Source: Paenibacillus sp.
GTDB taxonomy: Bacteria; Bacillota; Bacilli; Paenibacillales; Paenibacillaceae
Assembly: GCA_029256665.1 (NCBI GenBank)
Contig: JAQSXN010000142.1
Location: 1-8,232, forward strand
Length of the DNA: 8,232 nucleotides
Direction: 5' to 3'
Position numbers and translations under genes: made by a program. Positions 1 to 6,880 of this stretch are shown piece after piece. Below the pieces are notes generated by a model. The model did not search any database and was not told where the DNA came from. It worked only from the letters and a program-made list of their open reading frames with translations. Position 1 is the first letter of the stretch, and every line of letters begins with the position of its first letter.

Positions 1-134
1 ATCGGATTAGCCGTAATGACATGCGTCTGGCGCCCTTCCTCGATTGCCGTCGTCAAATAACGGACCGTCTCGTCCATGGTCATCTTCGAGAACGGTATGC
101 CAAAGATCGGCACGGTTGGTGGTTGTTTCGACAT
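1..134 (-). CDS. tagA: WecB/TagA/CpsF-family glycosyltransferase, N-terminal part (cut by window edge)
   Basis: Only the first 44 codons are present, because the gene runs off the left edge. The visible protein begins MSKQPPTVPIFGIPFSKM and reaches THVITANP. The pattern of a short VPIFGIPF strand, an acidic helix start (MTMDETVRYL) and a VITANP strand is characteristic of the N-terminus of the WecG/TagA/CpsF family. In Gram-positives these enzymes transfer ManNAc from UDP-ManNAc to undecaprenyl-PP-GlcNAc, giving the linkage disaccharide of teichoic acids or secondary cell wall polymers on the inner face of the membrane. The start is the ATG at 134-132. It is preceded by GAGGTGA at 143-149 with about 8 nt spacing, and that site overlaps the csaB stop codon, so translational coupling to csaB is likely. 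The catalytic part lies outside the window, so substrate is inferred from family and neighbours. Confidence 0.82.
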   Translation of the reverse strand, partial: MSKQPPTVPIFGIPFSKMTMDETVRYLTTAIEEGRQTHVITANP

Positions 135-142
135 TGAGGAAA

Positions 143-1501
143 TCACCTCGATCTATATTGACGCAATTTGGTAATGATTTGTTGCGCCGGTTGTTGCGAT
201 TGTTGCTTCAAAAGGTCGATGGCCGGACCGTGCTGGCGCCGCCATTCGTCGGCATTGTCGAGCAACGAACAAGCCGCTTCCGCGAACGAGTCGGGGTTCA
301 ACTCGTCCGTCGTGCCGATTGCCCGGAGACCGATGCGCTGCAAAAACTGGTCGATCTTGGGATCGTACGACAGGCCAAGCATCGGCACCATGCGACCCGC
401 CGCATAGATGAGCGCGTGGAGGCGCATGCCGAACAGCGCGTCGCACTCGGCGACGGCAAGCAGCATCTGCTGCGGGTCGTCGCCGGGCTCGGCCAGCTCG
501 GCGGAGCTTCCCTCGCCGAGCCTGCCGCGCAGCCGTTCCATCACCTCTTCCGACGTTACGCGGTCGGAAGGGGTATGGAACGGCAGGAAGCGCAGCCGCA
601 CGGGCTTGCGCTTCGAGAGCGCGACCAGCGCCTCCGCGGCGCGCGCCATGTCGGCGCCGTCCTCGCGCCAGCGGCGCAGCGAGACGCCGACGATCGGCGG
701 CTCGGCAGCGGCGCCTTCCAGCAGCACGGCGTCCGGCTGCGGCACGGCTACCGCTTCGCTCTCGGGCGACCGCCGCTGAGCCGACGAAGCCGCCGCATCC
801 GCTGCGGCATGAGCGCTCACGGCCGATGCGGCGCCAACCGCCGGCCGAACGCCCGCTGCCGAAGCGTGATCCGCGCGATCGTCAGCGGGATATGCAGATG
901 CGGCAAGCTCTCCGTTGCCGCGGATGCGAAGGACCTTGGCCGCCGCGCCAGCGGGCAACGGCAGCCCCATCACCGGATCGGGCACGAGCTCGATCCGGTC
1001 CGCCGGCACGCCGATGCGCGCCAGCAGCGCGGCGGACTCGGCGTCGCGCACGGACACGTACGCGCTGCGCCGCATGACGCCGCGGATAAGCGGGGCCATC
1101 CAGCTACGGTTTACCGGGCCGATGCCCTGCGCGTACGCGAACGTAGGCTTGCCGAGCAGCTGCGCCAGCTTCATGATTCCGGTGTAATACGGAATCGTCA
1201 TCGCGCCCGTCGCATCCTGCAGCAAGCTGCCGCCGCCGCTGATCAAGCCGTCGCAGCCGCGAAGCGTCCGCAGGATGTCGGCCGGCCGCATCCGGTGCGC
1301 GGCTTCCACGCCGTACATGGCGCTCGTCAACTCCGGATCGCCGCTAAGCACGATCGGTTGGACGCGCACGCCTTGCGCGGCGCCTTGCTCTTCCAGCGCC
1401 AGCAAGATCGAGCGCAGGACCGCTTCGTCGCCGCTGTTGCGGAATCCGTAATACCCGGATATCGCTATGCGGACGGTTTGCGAATGTGAGGCTGAACCCA
1501 T
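143..1501 (-). CDS. csaB: Polysaccharide pyruvyl transferase CsaB with an alanine-rich internal insert
   Basis: This is a polysaccharide pyruvyltransferase-family protein of 452 aa. CsaB transfers a pyruvate ketal from phosphoenolpyruvate to ManNAc of the secondary cell wall polymer, the group that SLH domains recognise. Visible family marks are the N-terminal strand and glycine loop ISGYYGFRNSGDEA (residues 14-27), SGGGSLLQD (88-96), YAQGIGP (123-129), VRDAES (151-156), a PDP strand end near 174-176, and the hallmark GMRLHAL (358-364) followed by PMLGLSYDPK. Most relatives are about 360-390 aa. The extra length is a low-complexity Ala/Ser/Pro-rich stretch at about residues 185-267, between the two Rossmann-like halves. 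I chose the ATG at 1501 because AAGGAG lies 10 nt upstream at 1512-1517; an in-frame GTG at 1531 would add 10 residues. The start overlaps the end of the upstream DUF5693 gene by 37 nt. The product is probably a cytoplasmic, membrane-associated enzyme. Confidence 0.93.
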   Translation of the reverse strand: MGSASHSQTVRIAISGYYGFRNSGDEAVLRSILLALEEQGAAQGVRVQPIVLSGDPELTSAMYGVEAAHRMRPADILRTLRGCDGLISGGGSLLQDATGAMTIPYYTGIMKLAQLLGKPTFAYAQGIGPVNRSWMAPLIRGVMRRSAYVSVRDAESAALLARIGVPADRIELVPDPVMGLPLPAGAAAKVLRIRGNGELAASAYPADDRADHASAAGVRPAVGAASAVSAHAAADAAASSAQRRSPESEAVAVPQPDAVLLEGAAAEPPIVGVSLRRWREDGADMARAAEALVALSKRKPVRLRFLPFHTPSDRVTSEEVMERLRGRLGEGSSAELAEPGDDPQQMLLAVAECDALFGMRLHALIYAAGRMVPMLGLSYDPKIDQFLQRIGLRAIGTTDELNPDSFAEAACSLLDNADEWRRQHGPAIDLLKQQSQQPAQQIITKLRQYRSR

Positions 1502-3579
1502 CTGCGCCAAGCTCCTTCCAATACGATCCACGCGCCGATGCAGACAAGACCGATCAGAATGCCGGCCCCGAGACCGAGCAGCGTGCGAATGATCGAGATG
1601 TACAGCGGCGTGTGCAAGTGGGTAAACGTGCTAACCATCGACAATTGTCCCATTGTGCCTACGATAATGAGTACCCAAGCCGCGCGATATCGAATCGAGA
1701 GAAATAATCCCAGCAGCAGCGGCGGATGACCCAGCATAAATTCCTTGAATCTCGGGCGTACGCCGAATGTCGATTCGAGCCAGTTTCTGAACAGAAGCTC
1801 GATCGAAGACACTTGTCCGGCATTGCCGGAACGCGAGATGTAGTAAAAGCCGATCGCGCCGACCACGATTGCTCCCACGACCCATAGCAACGTAATCGGA
1901 CGGGACAGAATCAAGGCCGCGCGGCGGATGACGCCGTGTCCGTCGCTTCCCTCGTACAGGAAGACGTAGATGGCGACCAAGAACAGCGGGCCGAAGAACA
2001 ACACGCTAACGCCGCGGAATTGCTCCAATACTAGACTGTACGTGATGTTATGCAGCAGGCCGAATACGAGCGGAACCGCCGACAACGTAATCAACGTGCC
2101 GACAACGAACCAATTAAGCGCGATGCCAATGCGATGTCCGAGCGATACGCTCGGGAACACCCATTGCGTCTTGGCATCGCCTTCGTACGAAGCGCCGCCG
2201 ACTTTCCAGGTCTCCCCCCCGACCATGCGGCGATCGCCGACGGTACGGGAGTAGATCCGATTCATGACCCAGATCATGGCAAGCGTCGGACCGGCCACGG
2301 CCGCTCCCAACGCGAGTCCTTGCTCCATTAGCGAACTATTAAGCACATAGAGACCCGCGGACCCGACAAGGCCCAAGAAGAACACCGGAATGGCTGCCGC
2401 CGGCAAGAACGCAGCGACCAGCAACGTAATCAGAGCGATGGCGCCGAGCGCTACGACCGCCCGGACGGGCTTCTCCCATTTTGCGTTCGTATATTCGAAC
2501 GGTTGAGCTTCGCCGGCCGGGAAGCCAGCCTCCTCGAGCTTCGCGATCACGCCGTCCGGACCGCCCATCGCAAGCGCGATCTTGTCCACCGAATGGTTAA
2601 GCTTGCCCGTATCCATGCTGGATTGAAGCATCGAATTAAGGAAGAACATCCGGATATTGCGATCCTTCGCGGCAAGCAGGAAACGATCGGCGATGCCGTG
2701 AGGCGTCATCTCGATGCTGTCTTCCGGCGATAGGGAGTACACCCTCACCACGTTATAATCCGTCAAATAAGCCAATTTATGAATGCCTTGCTGCGGTTTT
2801 TTCAAATTTTCGATCGCCGTCAGCCCGATATCGTATTGCTTGAGCAGTTCGCCGAAGCTGTCCAAGCTCTTAAGCTGGCCTTGGTCGCTGGCGCCCTTGG
2901 CCTTCTCGCCGTCGAACAGCAGCCTGGTCACGCCATACTCCTTAAGCATGGACAGCTGCGCATCCGTCCTTGCGGCGTCGTAAGGAACAACCCGATCCGA
3001 GAATCTCGCGAGAATACGGAAGCCCGCATCGCGTATCGCGTCGAGAGACATGGGATCGAAGTCCATGGTCTTTAGCTGCATGGCCGTCAGCGATTGCTCG
3101 GCCACGATGCCTTTCCTCTCGCCGAAGGACCAGTCGCGGTAAGGCACGCCATGGCGGTCCATCGCTTCGCGAACGACTTTCCCGACCTTCTGCTCCTCTT
3201 CTTCGCCCGCGAACAGAATATAGGTGTAGTTGACCCGATCGTCCGGGAGCTTGCCTTGCAGTAGAGCGGCGTCCTTCTCGTTGTAGTACGTCAGTCTGCC
3301 TGCCTGGCTAAGCTCCTTGAGCGAGCTTTCGTAGACGGCCATCGTATTGACGCCCGCTTCCTTGAGCAGGCCGAGCTGCTCCTCCACGAACTCCGCGGGT
3401 TTAGCCTGGTGCTCCGCGACCTCGATGATATCCCGATAGTCGAACGCGTATTCCACCGTATTGGCGGAGTCCTCCATGGCCATCCTCTGCGCGCCGAGCG
3501 GCAGTGCCGCCACGACGCCGATCAGCGTGATGACCCATAACCATAGTTTCGCTTGCCGATTCCAACGCTGCCATTGCAT
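1465..3579 (-). CDS. DUF5693-type multi-span membrane protein with a large extracytoplasmic domain
   Basis: This is a ~704-aa membrane protein that I recognise as the DUF5693 type found beside csaB in Paenibacillus-like genomes; its function is unknown. Residues about 12-30 form a signal-anchor helix (LWLWVITLIGVVAALPLGA). Residues about 31-370 are soluble and probably outside the cell. They alternate short hydrophobic strands and helices, for example GVNTMAVYES, GFRILARF, GVTRLLFDG, YDIGLTAIE, VVRVYSL and IRMFFLNSM, a rhythm resembling a TIM barrel. Residues about 373-690 hold roughly eight or nine membrane spans, with the motif THLHTPLYISIIRTLLGLGAG near the C-terminus. The ATG at 3579 has GGAGGA 11 nt upstream (3591-3596). 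An in-frame GTG two codons earlier (3585) has tighter spacing and is an equal candidate. The gene follows pgcA by about 43 nt and overlaps csaB by 37 nt, suggesting a role in building, exporting or modifying the wall polymer. That role is inferred from context only. Confidence 0.88.
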   Translation of the reverse strand: MQWQRWNRQAKLWLWVITLIGVVAALPLGAQRMAMEDSANTVEYAFDYRDIIEVAEHQAKPAEFVEEQLGLLKEAGVNTMAVYESSLKELSQAGRLTYYNEKDAALLQGKLPDDRVNYTYILFAGEEEEQKVGKVVREAMDRHGVPYRDWSFGERKGIVAEQSLTAMQLKTMDFDPMSLDAIRDAGFRILARFSDRVVPYDAARTDAQLSMLKEYGVTRLLFDGEKAKGASDQGQLKSLDSFGELLKQYDIGLTAIENLKKPQQGIHKLAYLTDYNVVRVYSLSPEDSIEMTPHGIADRFLLAAKDRNIRMFFLNSMLQSSMDTGKLNHSVDKIALAMGGPDGVIAKLEEAGFPAGEAQPFEYTNAKWEKPVRAVVALGAIALITLLVAAFLPAAAIPVFFLGLVGSAGLYVLNSSLMEQGLALGAAVAGPTLAMIWVMNRIYSRTVGDRRMVGGETWKVGGASYEGDAKTQWVFPSVSLGHRIGIALNWFVVGTLITLSAVPLVFGLLHNITYSLVLEQFRGVSVLFFGPLFLVAIYVFLYEGSDGHGVIRRAALILSRPITLLWVVGAIVVGAIGFYYISRSGNAGQVSSIELLFRNWLESTFGVRPRFKEFMLGHPPLLLGLFLSIRYRAAWVLIIVGTMGQLSMVSTFTHLHTPLYISIIRTLLGLGAGILIGLVCIGAWIVLEGAWRRWVQPHIRKPSA

Positions 3580-3622
3580 ACGCACGTAAATCCTCCGTTC
3601 CAGCTCGTAGCTTGTTGCCTCT

Positions 3623-5332
3623 TTATTGCGCGCCGTCGACGCGGGACATAACGGCTTCCTTGAGCGCCCCAAGCGCGGTTACAGCCGATTCCGGGCGATC
3701 CTGCTTCACGCCAAAATACACCTTGATCTTCGGCTCCGTGCCGGAAGGCCGCAAGCAGAACCACGAGCCGTCCTCGCAGCGGTACTTCAGCACGTTCTCC
3801 GGTCGCAGCCCGTCCAGCCCTGCGCTGTAGTCGAGCACTTCCGTCACCTTGACGCCGCCGATCTCGGTCGGCGGCGACTGTCGCCAATCATTCATGATCG
3901 CGCCGATCTGTTGCACGCCGTCAATGCCTTTTAACGTTCGCGACTCCAAACCTTCCAGATAAGAGCCGAATTCCGCATACAGCTCCAGAAGCACGTCGTA
4001 TAACGTCTTGCCTTGGCTGCTGTAATACGCGGCCGCTTCGCAGATCAAGAGCGAGGCGACGATCGCGTCCTTGTCGCGGGCGTATGTGCCGCTGAGGTAG
4101 CCATAGCTCTCCTCGTATCCGAACAGGAAGGCGCGCTCGCCCGTTTGCTCGTAGCGAGTCATCTTTTCGCCGATGTATTTGAAGCCGGTCAGCGTATTCT
4201 CTACTTCAGCGCCAAACGACTTCGCGATATCCGCGCCCATCTCGCTCGTCACGATCGTTTTGACTACGACGCCGTTATCCGGCAACAAGCCGCGCTGGCG
4301 AAGCAAGCCGAGCTTATAATAAACCATGATCGCTCCGGATTGATTGCCCGACAGCACCACGTATTCGCCCTCGTTGTTTTTGACGACCGCGCCCATGCGG
4401 TCGGCATCGGGATCCGTGCCGATAATAATGTCCGCGTTCACCTTCTTCGCCAGCTCGATCGCCAGCGTAAACGCTTCGCGCTCCTCGGGGTTCGGCGATT
4501 TCACCGTGCTGAAATTGCCGTCCGGCTGTTCTTGTTCGGCCACGATATGCACGTTGCGGAAGCCTGCGCCTTTAAGCACCTCGCGAACCGGAATATTGCC
4601 GGTACCGTGCAGCGGAGTGAATACGACGCTGAATGTTTCGCCAAGCTCGCCTTGCAGCAACTCTCGGTTCAGGCTCTCTCCGACAACCGTCTCGACGTAG
4701 CTGCGGTCCGCTTCCTCATCCAGCCATACAAGCAATCCCTGCGCTTCGGCTTCTTCTTGCGTCAATCTTTTCACTTCGCCAAGACCTTCGATCTTCGCGA
4801 TGGCCGCGATCACTTGCTCCGCATCCTCGGGGATCAGCTGGCAGCCGTCGGCGCCGTATGCCTTATATCCGTTATATTCCGGCGGGTTATGGCTAGCGGT
4901 GATGACGATGCCGCCCGTCGCGCCAAGAGATCTTACCGAATAGGACAACTGAGGCGTCGAACGCAGCGAGCGGAACAGATACGTCTTGATGCCGTTGCCG
5001 GCAAGCACGAGCGCCGCGCCAAGCGAAAATTCCGGCGACATTCTGCGCGAATCGTGCGCGATGACGACGGAAGGCGATTCCTTCTGCAACAGGAGCCAAT
5101 TCGCAAAGCCTTGCGTAGCTTTGCCAACGGTGTATATGTTCATCCGGTTCGTTCCCGCCCCAATGACGCCGCGCAGTCCGCCGGTGCCGAATTCCAGATT
5201 GCGGTAGAAGCGGTCCTCGATCTCCTTCTCTTGTCCGGAGAGACCGCTAAGCTCAGCCTTCGTCTCCGCGTCGATCATTGCATCTCCCAGCCACGCCTCA
5301 TAATGCTCCATGATTTCTTGGTTTGTTCTCAT
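3623..5332 (-). CDS. pgcA: Phospho-sugar mutase, alpha-phosphoglucomutase type (PgcA-like)
   Basis: This 569-aa enzyme of the alpha-D-phosphohexomutase superfamily most likely interconverts glucose-6-phosphate and glucose-1-phosphate in the cytoplasm. That feeds UDP-glucose for glycolipid and wall polymer synthesis. The four superfamily signatures are intact: the phosphoserine loop TASHNP (residues 145-150, Ser147), the metal loop GTDPDADR (305-312), the sugar loop GYEESYG (405-411), and the phosphate loop RPSGTEPK (528-535). An N-terminal FGTGGLRG (48-55) is also typical. Length matches PgcA/PGM2-type enzymes and not the ~450-aa GlmM group, so phosphoglucosamine mutase is unlikely; phosphopentomutase or phosphomannomutase side activity cannot be excluded. 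The ATG at 5332 was chosen because GGAGGAGA (5338-5345) sits 5 nt upstream. The longer reading from 5350 would place that site inside the coding region. It lies 41 nt after fabZ and about 43 nt before the DUF5693 gene. Confidence 0.95.
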   Translation of the reverse strand: MRTNQEIMEHYEAWLGDAMIDAETKAELSGLSGQEKEIEDRFYRNLEFGTGGLRGVIGAGTNRMNIYTVGKATQGFANWLLLQKESPSVVIAHDSRRMSPEFSLGAALVLAGNGIKTYLFRSLRSTPQLSYSVRSLGATGGIVITASHNPPEYNGYKAYGADGCQLIPEDAEQVIAAIAKIEGLGEVKRLTQEEAEAQGLLVWLDEEADRSYVETVVGESLNRELLQGELGETFSVVFTPLHGTGNIPVREVLKGAGFRNVHIVAEQEQPDGNFSTVKSPNPEEREAFTLAIELAKKVNADIIIGTDPDADRMGAVVKNNEGEYVVLSGNQSGAIMVYYKLGLLRQRGLLPDNGVVVKTIVTSEMGADIAKSFGAEVENTLTGFKYIGEKMTRYEQTGERAFLFGYEESYGYLSGTYARDKDAIVASLLICEAAAYYSSQGKTLYDVLLELYAEFGSYLEGLESRTLKGIDGVQQIGAIMNDWRQSPPTEIGGVKVTEVLDYSAGLDGLRPENVLKYRCEDGSWFCLRPSGTEPKIKVYFGVKQDRPESAVTALGALKEAVMSRVDGAQ

Positions 5333-5373
5333 GCAGATCTCCTCCGCCACTCTTTGATTTGGTTTCTCTTTAT

Positions 5374-5805
5374 TTAGGTCCGATCCGACAGCGCAAACAT
5401 CAATTCGCCTTCCGCCACGACCTTGTCGCCTACCTTCGCGGTAGCTTGTCCCTTGCCGATAGGCCCTTTAAGGCGCGTAATCTGCACTTCCAGCGTCAGC
5501 GTGTCGCCAGGCGTAACCTGGCCGCGAAACCGGAAACCGTCGATGCCGGCAAAGAAGCCGAGCTTGCCCTTGTTCGCCTCGACCATCAACATGGCCACGC
5601 TGCCCACCTGCGCAAGCGCCTCTACGATCAATACGCCAGGCATGACCGGGTATCCCGGGAAGTGGCCGACAAAATGCGGCTCGTTCATCGTCACGTTTTT
5701 GATGCCCACGGCTCTGACGCCCGGCTCCACCTCTACGATCCGGTCAATAAGCAAGAACGGCGGCCGGTGCGGAATAATTTCTTGGATTTGGTTAATATCA
5801 AGCAT
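5374..5805 (-). CDS. fabZ: 3-hydroxyacyl-[acyl-carrier-protein] dehydratase FabZ
   Basis: This complete 143-aa hot-dog-fold dehydratase removes water from (3R)-hydroxyacyl-ACP to give trans-2-enoyl-ACP in type II fatty acid synthesis, in the cytosol. The N-terminal [13 protein letters not shown] (residues 11-23) and the active-site block [16 protein letters not shown] (44-59) are diagnostic. His48 is the catalytic histidine and Glu62 in VEALAQ is the catalytic acid, and both are present. [18 protein letters not shown] (84-101) is also typical, and the length is standard for FabZ. The ATG at 5805 is supported by AGAGGAG at 5814-5820, 8 nt upstream. It is the first gene of the minus-strand envelope block. 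Its fatty acid role is not tied directly to wall polymer assembly, so co-transcription may simply balance membrane and wall growth. I see no FapR-like operator upstream. Confidence 0.97.
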   Translation of the reverse strand: MLDINQIQEIIPHRPPFLLIDRIVEVEPGVRAVGIKNVTMNEPHFVGHFPGYPVMPGVLIVEALAQVGSVAMLMVEANKGKLGFFAGIDGFRFRGQVTPGDTLTLEVQITRLKGPIGKGQATAKVGDKVVAEGELMFALSDRT

Positions 5806-5828
5806 CCGTTAGACTCCTCTCGATTATA

Positions 5829-5846
5829 TATAAGCCGCAGCTTATA
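5829..5846 (-). promoter_or_regulatory. Short inverted repeat just upstream of the fabZ ribosome site
   Basis: TATAAGC (5829-5835) and GCTTATA (5840-5846) are a perfect 7-bp inverted repeat around CGCA, ending 8 nt before the fabZ Shine-Dalgarno sequence. It could be a small leader hairpin or a protein-binding site. Its role is unknown. Confidence 0.4.
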
Positions 5847-5912
5847 ATTTCCTGGCATTTCAGAAAGACTGTAGATATCCTTCGCGAAACTGCAGTTCGC
5901 CAAGGTTAAGAT

Positions 5913-5961
5913 AAGGGGGCTTGGCGGCCGAACCAGAAGCGTTCAGACGCCAAGCCTCTTT
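5913..5961 (-). terminator. Strong hairpin, possible minus-strand terminator between the PgsA-like gene and fabZ
   Basis: GGCTTGGCG (5918-5926) pairs perfectly with CGCCAAGCC (5948-5956), and about five further outward pairs are possible if G-T pairs are allowed. A second small stem, GAAC (5930-5933) with GTTC (5941-5944), sits inside the loop. On the minus strand the stem is followed by CCCCTTATCTTAACC, a weak T-tract, so it could end transcripts arriving from the PgsA-like gene about 280 nt upstream. The poor T-tract makes this uncertain; it may instead be a leader structure for the fabZ operon or a protein-binding site. Confidence 0.4.
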
Positions 5962-5976
5962 CTGCCCTGAAGAGGT

Positions 5977-6145
5977 AGTTCAAAAAGTCCGCTTCCCATT
6001 ACGAGGTATCTCAAGATGCCGATTCGAACGTCGAATATTGAATGCAGCCGAACCTTCCGGTGCTCACGTAGCTCTGCTACGCTCCGCTCCTCAGTTACTA
6101 GCTTCATTCAATCTTCTCGGCACTGGAAACCGAACTTTTTGAACT
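5977..6145. repeat. MITE-like intergenic element, ~169 bp, with 12-bp perfect terminal inverted repeats
   Basis: The left end AGTTCAAAAAGT (5977-5988) and right end ACTTTTTGAACT (6134-6145) are perfect inverted repeats, and pairing continues imperfectly inward. A second pair, ATTGAATG (6037-6044) and CATTCAAT (6105-6112), and a core hairpin, CGTAGC-TCT-GCTACG (6067-6081), would let the whole element fold into one long branched hairpin. The right 32 bp (6113-6144) match the shorter element at 7591-7622 on the opposite strand at 29 of 32 positions. No transposase gene and no clear target-site duplication are visible. I interpret it as a non-autonomous mobile or REP-like repeat of the kind scattered between genes in Paenibacillaceae; the genome-wide copy number is not visible here. 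Confidence 0.75.
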
Positions 6146-6238
6146 TTGTCGAATTCATTAAAGCCTTGAAATGATTTATGTAAGCATCTCATAAGTTGAT
6201 GTCGTTCACTACGGTCGTTCGTCCTAGTTTCTGCCAAA

Positions 6239-6772
6239 TTACAGGGACGGCGTCTTGGGTCCCGGCGTATTAAGCGAACGGTATGAAGCCATGTATACGA
6301 AAGTGGTCAGGAACGAAAAGGCGATGACGACCCACAAGTAAGCGCCGGCGAAGGGCGCCTCGAAGAATATAAACATGATTGCGGCGTAAAATAGGACCGT
6401 GGTCAATTTCCCCATCCAATTGGCGGGCACGTTCTTTTTCTTGCGAAAGTGGGAAACCAGCCCTCCGGCTATCATTCCCAGATCCCGCAAAAACATCGCG
6501 CCGGCCGCCCACCAGGAAATATGGCCCGATACGAGCAGCGACACGATCACGGTAAAGAGCATCAGCTTGTCGGCAAGCGGATCCAGCATCTCCCCGGCGG
6601 GGGTGACTTGTCCGTACCTTCTGGCGATATGGCCGTCCAGCACATCCGTGACTCCGGCGGCAACCACGACAAGAAATGCGGGAATCATGTGTCCGCTGAC
6701 GAAAATTCCAATATAGACAGGAATCAAGACGAAACGCAGTGACGTCAATACATTCGGCAGATTCAGGCTCAT
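6239..6772 (-). CDS. CDP-alcohol phosphatidyltransferase family protein (PgsA-like)
   Basis: This 177-aa integral membrane enzyme carries the complete CDP-alcohol phosphotransferase signature D-x2-DG-x2-AR-x8-G-x3-D-x3-D: Asp43, Asp46-Gly47, Ala50-Arg51, Gly60, Asp64 and Asp68. The N-terminus MSLNLPNVLTSLRFVLIPVY resembles phosphatidylglycerophosphate synthase, which joins CDP-diacylglycerol with glycerol-3-phosphate. About six membrane helices are visible, which fits the family. The ATG at 6772 follows GGGAG (6777-6781) by 4 nt, with a GTG one codon earlier; an in-frame stop just upstream rules out a longer form. It stands alone, apart from the usual pgsA neighbours cinA and recA, so it may be a second paralogue with another alcohol acceptor. 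For that reason I give no gene symbol. A good promoter lies upstream. Confidence 0.88.
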   Translation of the reverse strand: MSLNLPNVLTSLRFVLIPVYIGIFVSGHMIPAFLVVVAAGVTDVLDGHIARRYGQVTPAGEMLDPLADKLMLFTVIVSLLVSGHISWWAAGAMFLRDLGMIAGGLVSHFRKKKNVPANWMGKLTTVLFYAAIMFIFFEAPFAGAYLWVVIAFSFLTTFVYMASYRSLNTPGPKTPSL

Positions 6773-6820
6773 CACGCTCCCGGCGAATTATCCGTACATG
6801 GCCTACCTCGGTTCCCAACT

Positions 6821-6849
6821 ATTATAAACTACCTCTCCGAAAATGAAAA
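6821..6849 (-). promoter_or_regulatory. Probable sigma-A promoter of the PgsA-like gene
   Basis: On the minus strand TTTTCA (6844-6849) and a perfect TATAAT (6821-6826) are separated by 17 bp, predicting a start near 6814 and a leader of about 40 nt. The -35 matches the consensus TTGACA at 4 of 6 positions. It is divergent from the tetR promoter, about 31 bp away. Confidence 0.6.
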
Positions 6850-6880
6850 CAAATCCATCAGCCCTCAGTCCCGGGACCGA

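Larger units (their letters stand above)
5806..6238. other. 433-bp gene-free interval between fabZ and the PgsA-like gene
   Basis: No open frame here has a ribosome site plus protein-like composition. From the fabZ side it holds the 7-bp inverted repeat, the hairpin at about 5913-5961, the MITE-like element at 5977-6145, and about 90 bp of unremarkable sequence with a 7-bp direct repeat GTCGTTC (6201-6207 and 6214-6220). A clear minus-strand promoter for the fabZ operon was not found. The TATAAT at 5823-5828 lies too near the ribosome site to serve. Confidence 0.6.

Noticed and set aside
44..1489. 481-codon plus-strand open frame opposite csaB
   Set aside because: It is antisense to a protein with clear family motifs, is rich in Arg/His as expected for a shadow of GC-rich Ala/Arg codons, and has no ribosome site or recognisable domain.
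1502..1531. GTG start at 1531 for csaB
   Set aside because: It would place the AAGGAG ribosome site inside the coding region, whereas the ATG at 1501 is spaced 10 nt from it and directly precedes the first conserved strand.
4013..5377. 454-codon plus-strand open frame opposite pgcA
   Set aside because: It is fully antisense to a gene with all four phosphohexomutase signatures. Its composition is shadow-like (Arg, His and Leu rich), and no ribosome site is present.
5823..5828. TATAAT on the minus strand before fabZ
   Set aside because: The start site would fall inside the Shine-Dalgarno sequence at 5814-5820, and no -35 is found at 16-18 bp.
5921..6142. 73-codon plus-strand open frame
   Set aside because: It lies almost entirely in the MITE-like element, and its end NLLGTGNRTF is simply the translated terminal repeat, so it is not a gene.
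6201..6220. Direct repeat GTCGTTC twice, 13 bp apart
   Set aside because: It is too short and has only two copies; there is no spacer or array structure suggesting CRISPR or an iteron origin.
6270..6818. 182-codon minus-strand frame overlapping the PgsA-like gene
   Set aside because: It is a different reading frame over the same DNA as a protein with a complete CDP-alcohol phosphotransferase signature, and it lacks hydrophobic segments or a known domain.
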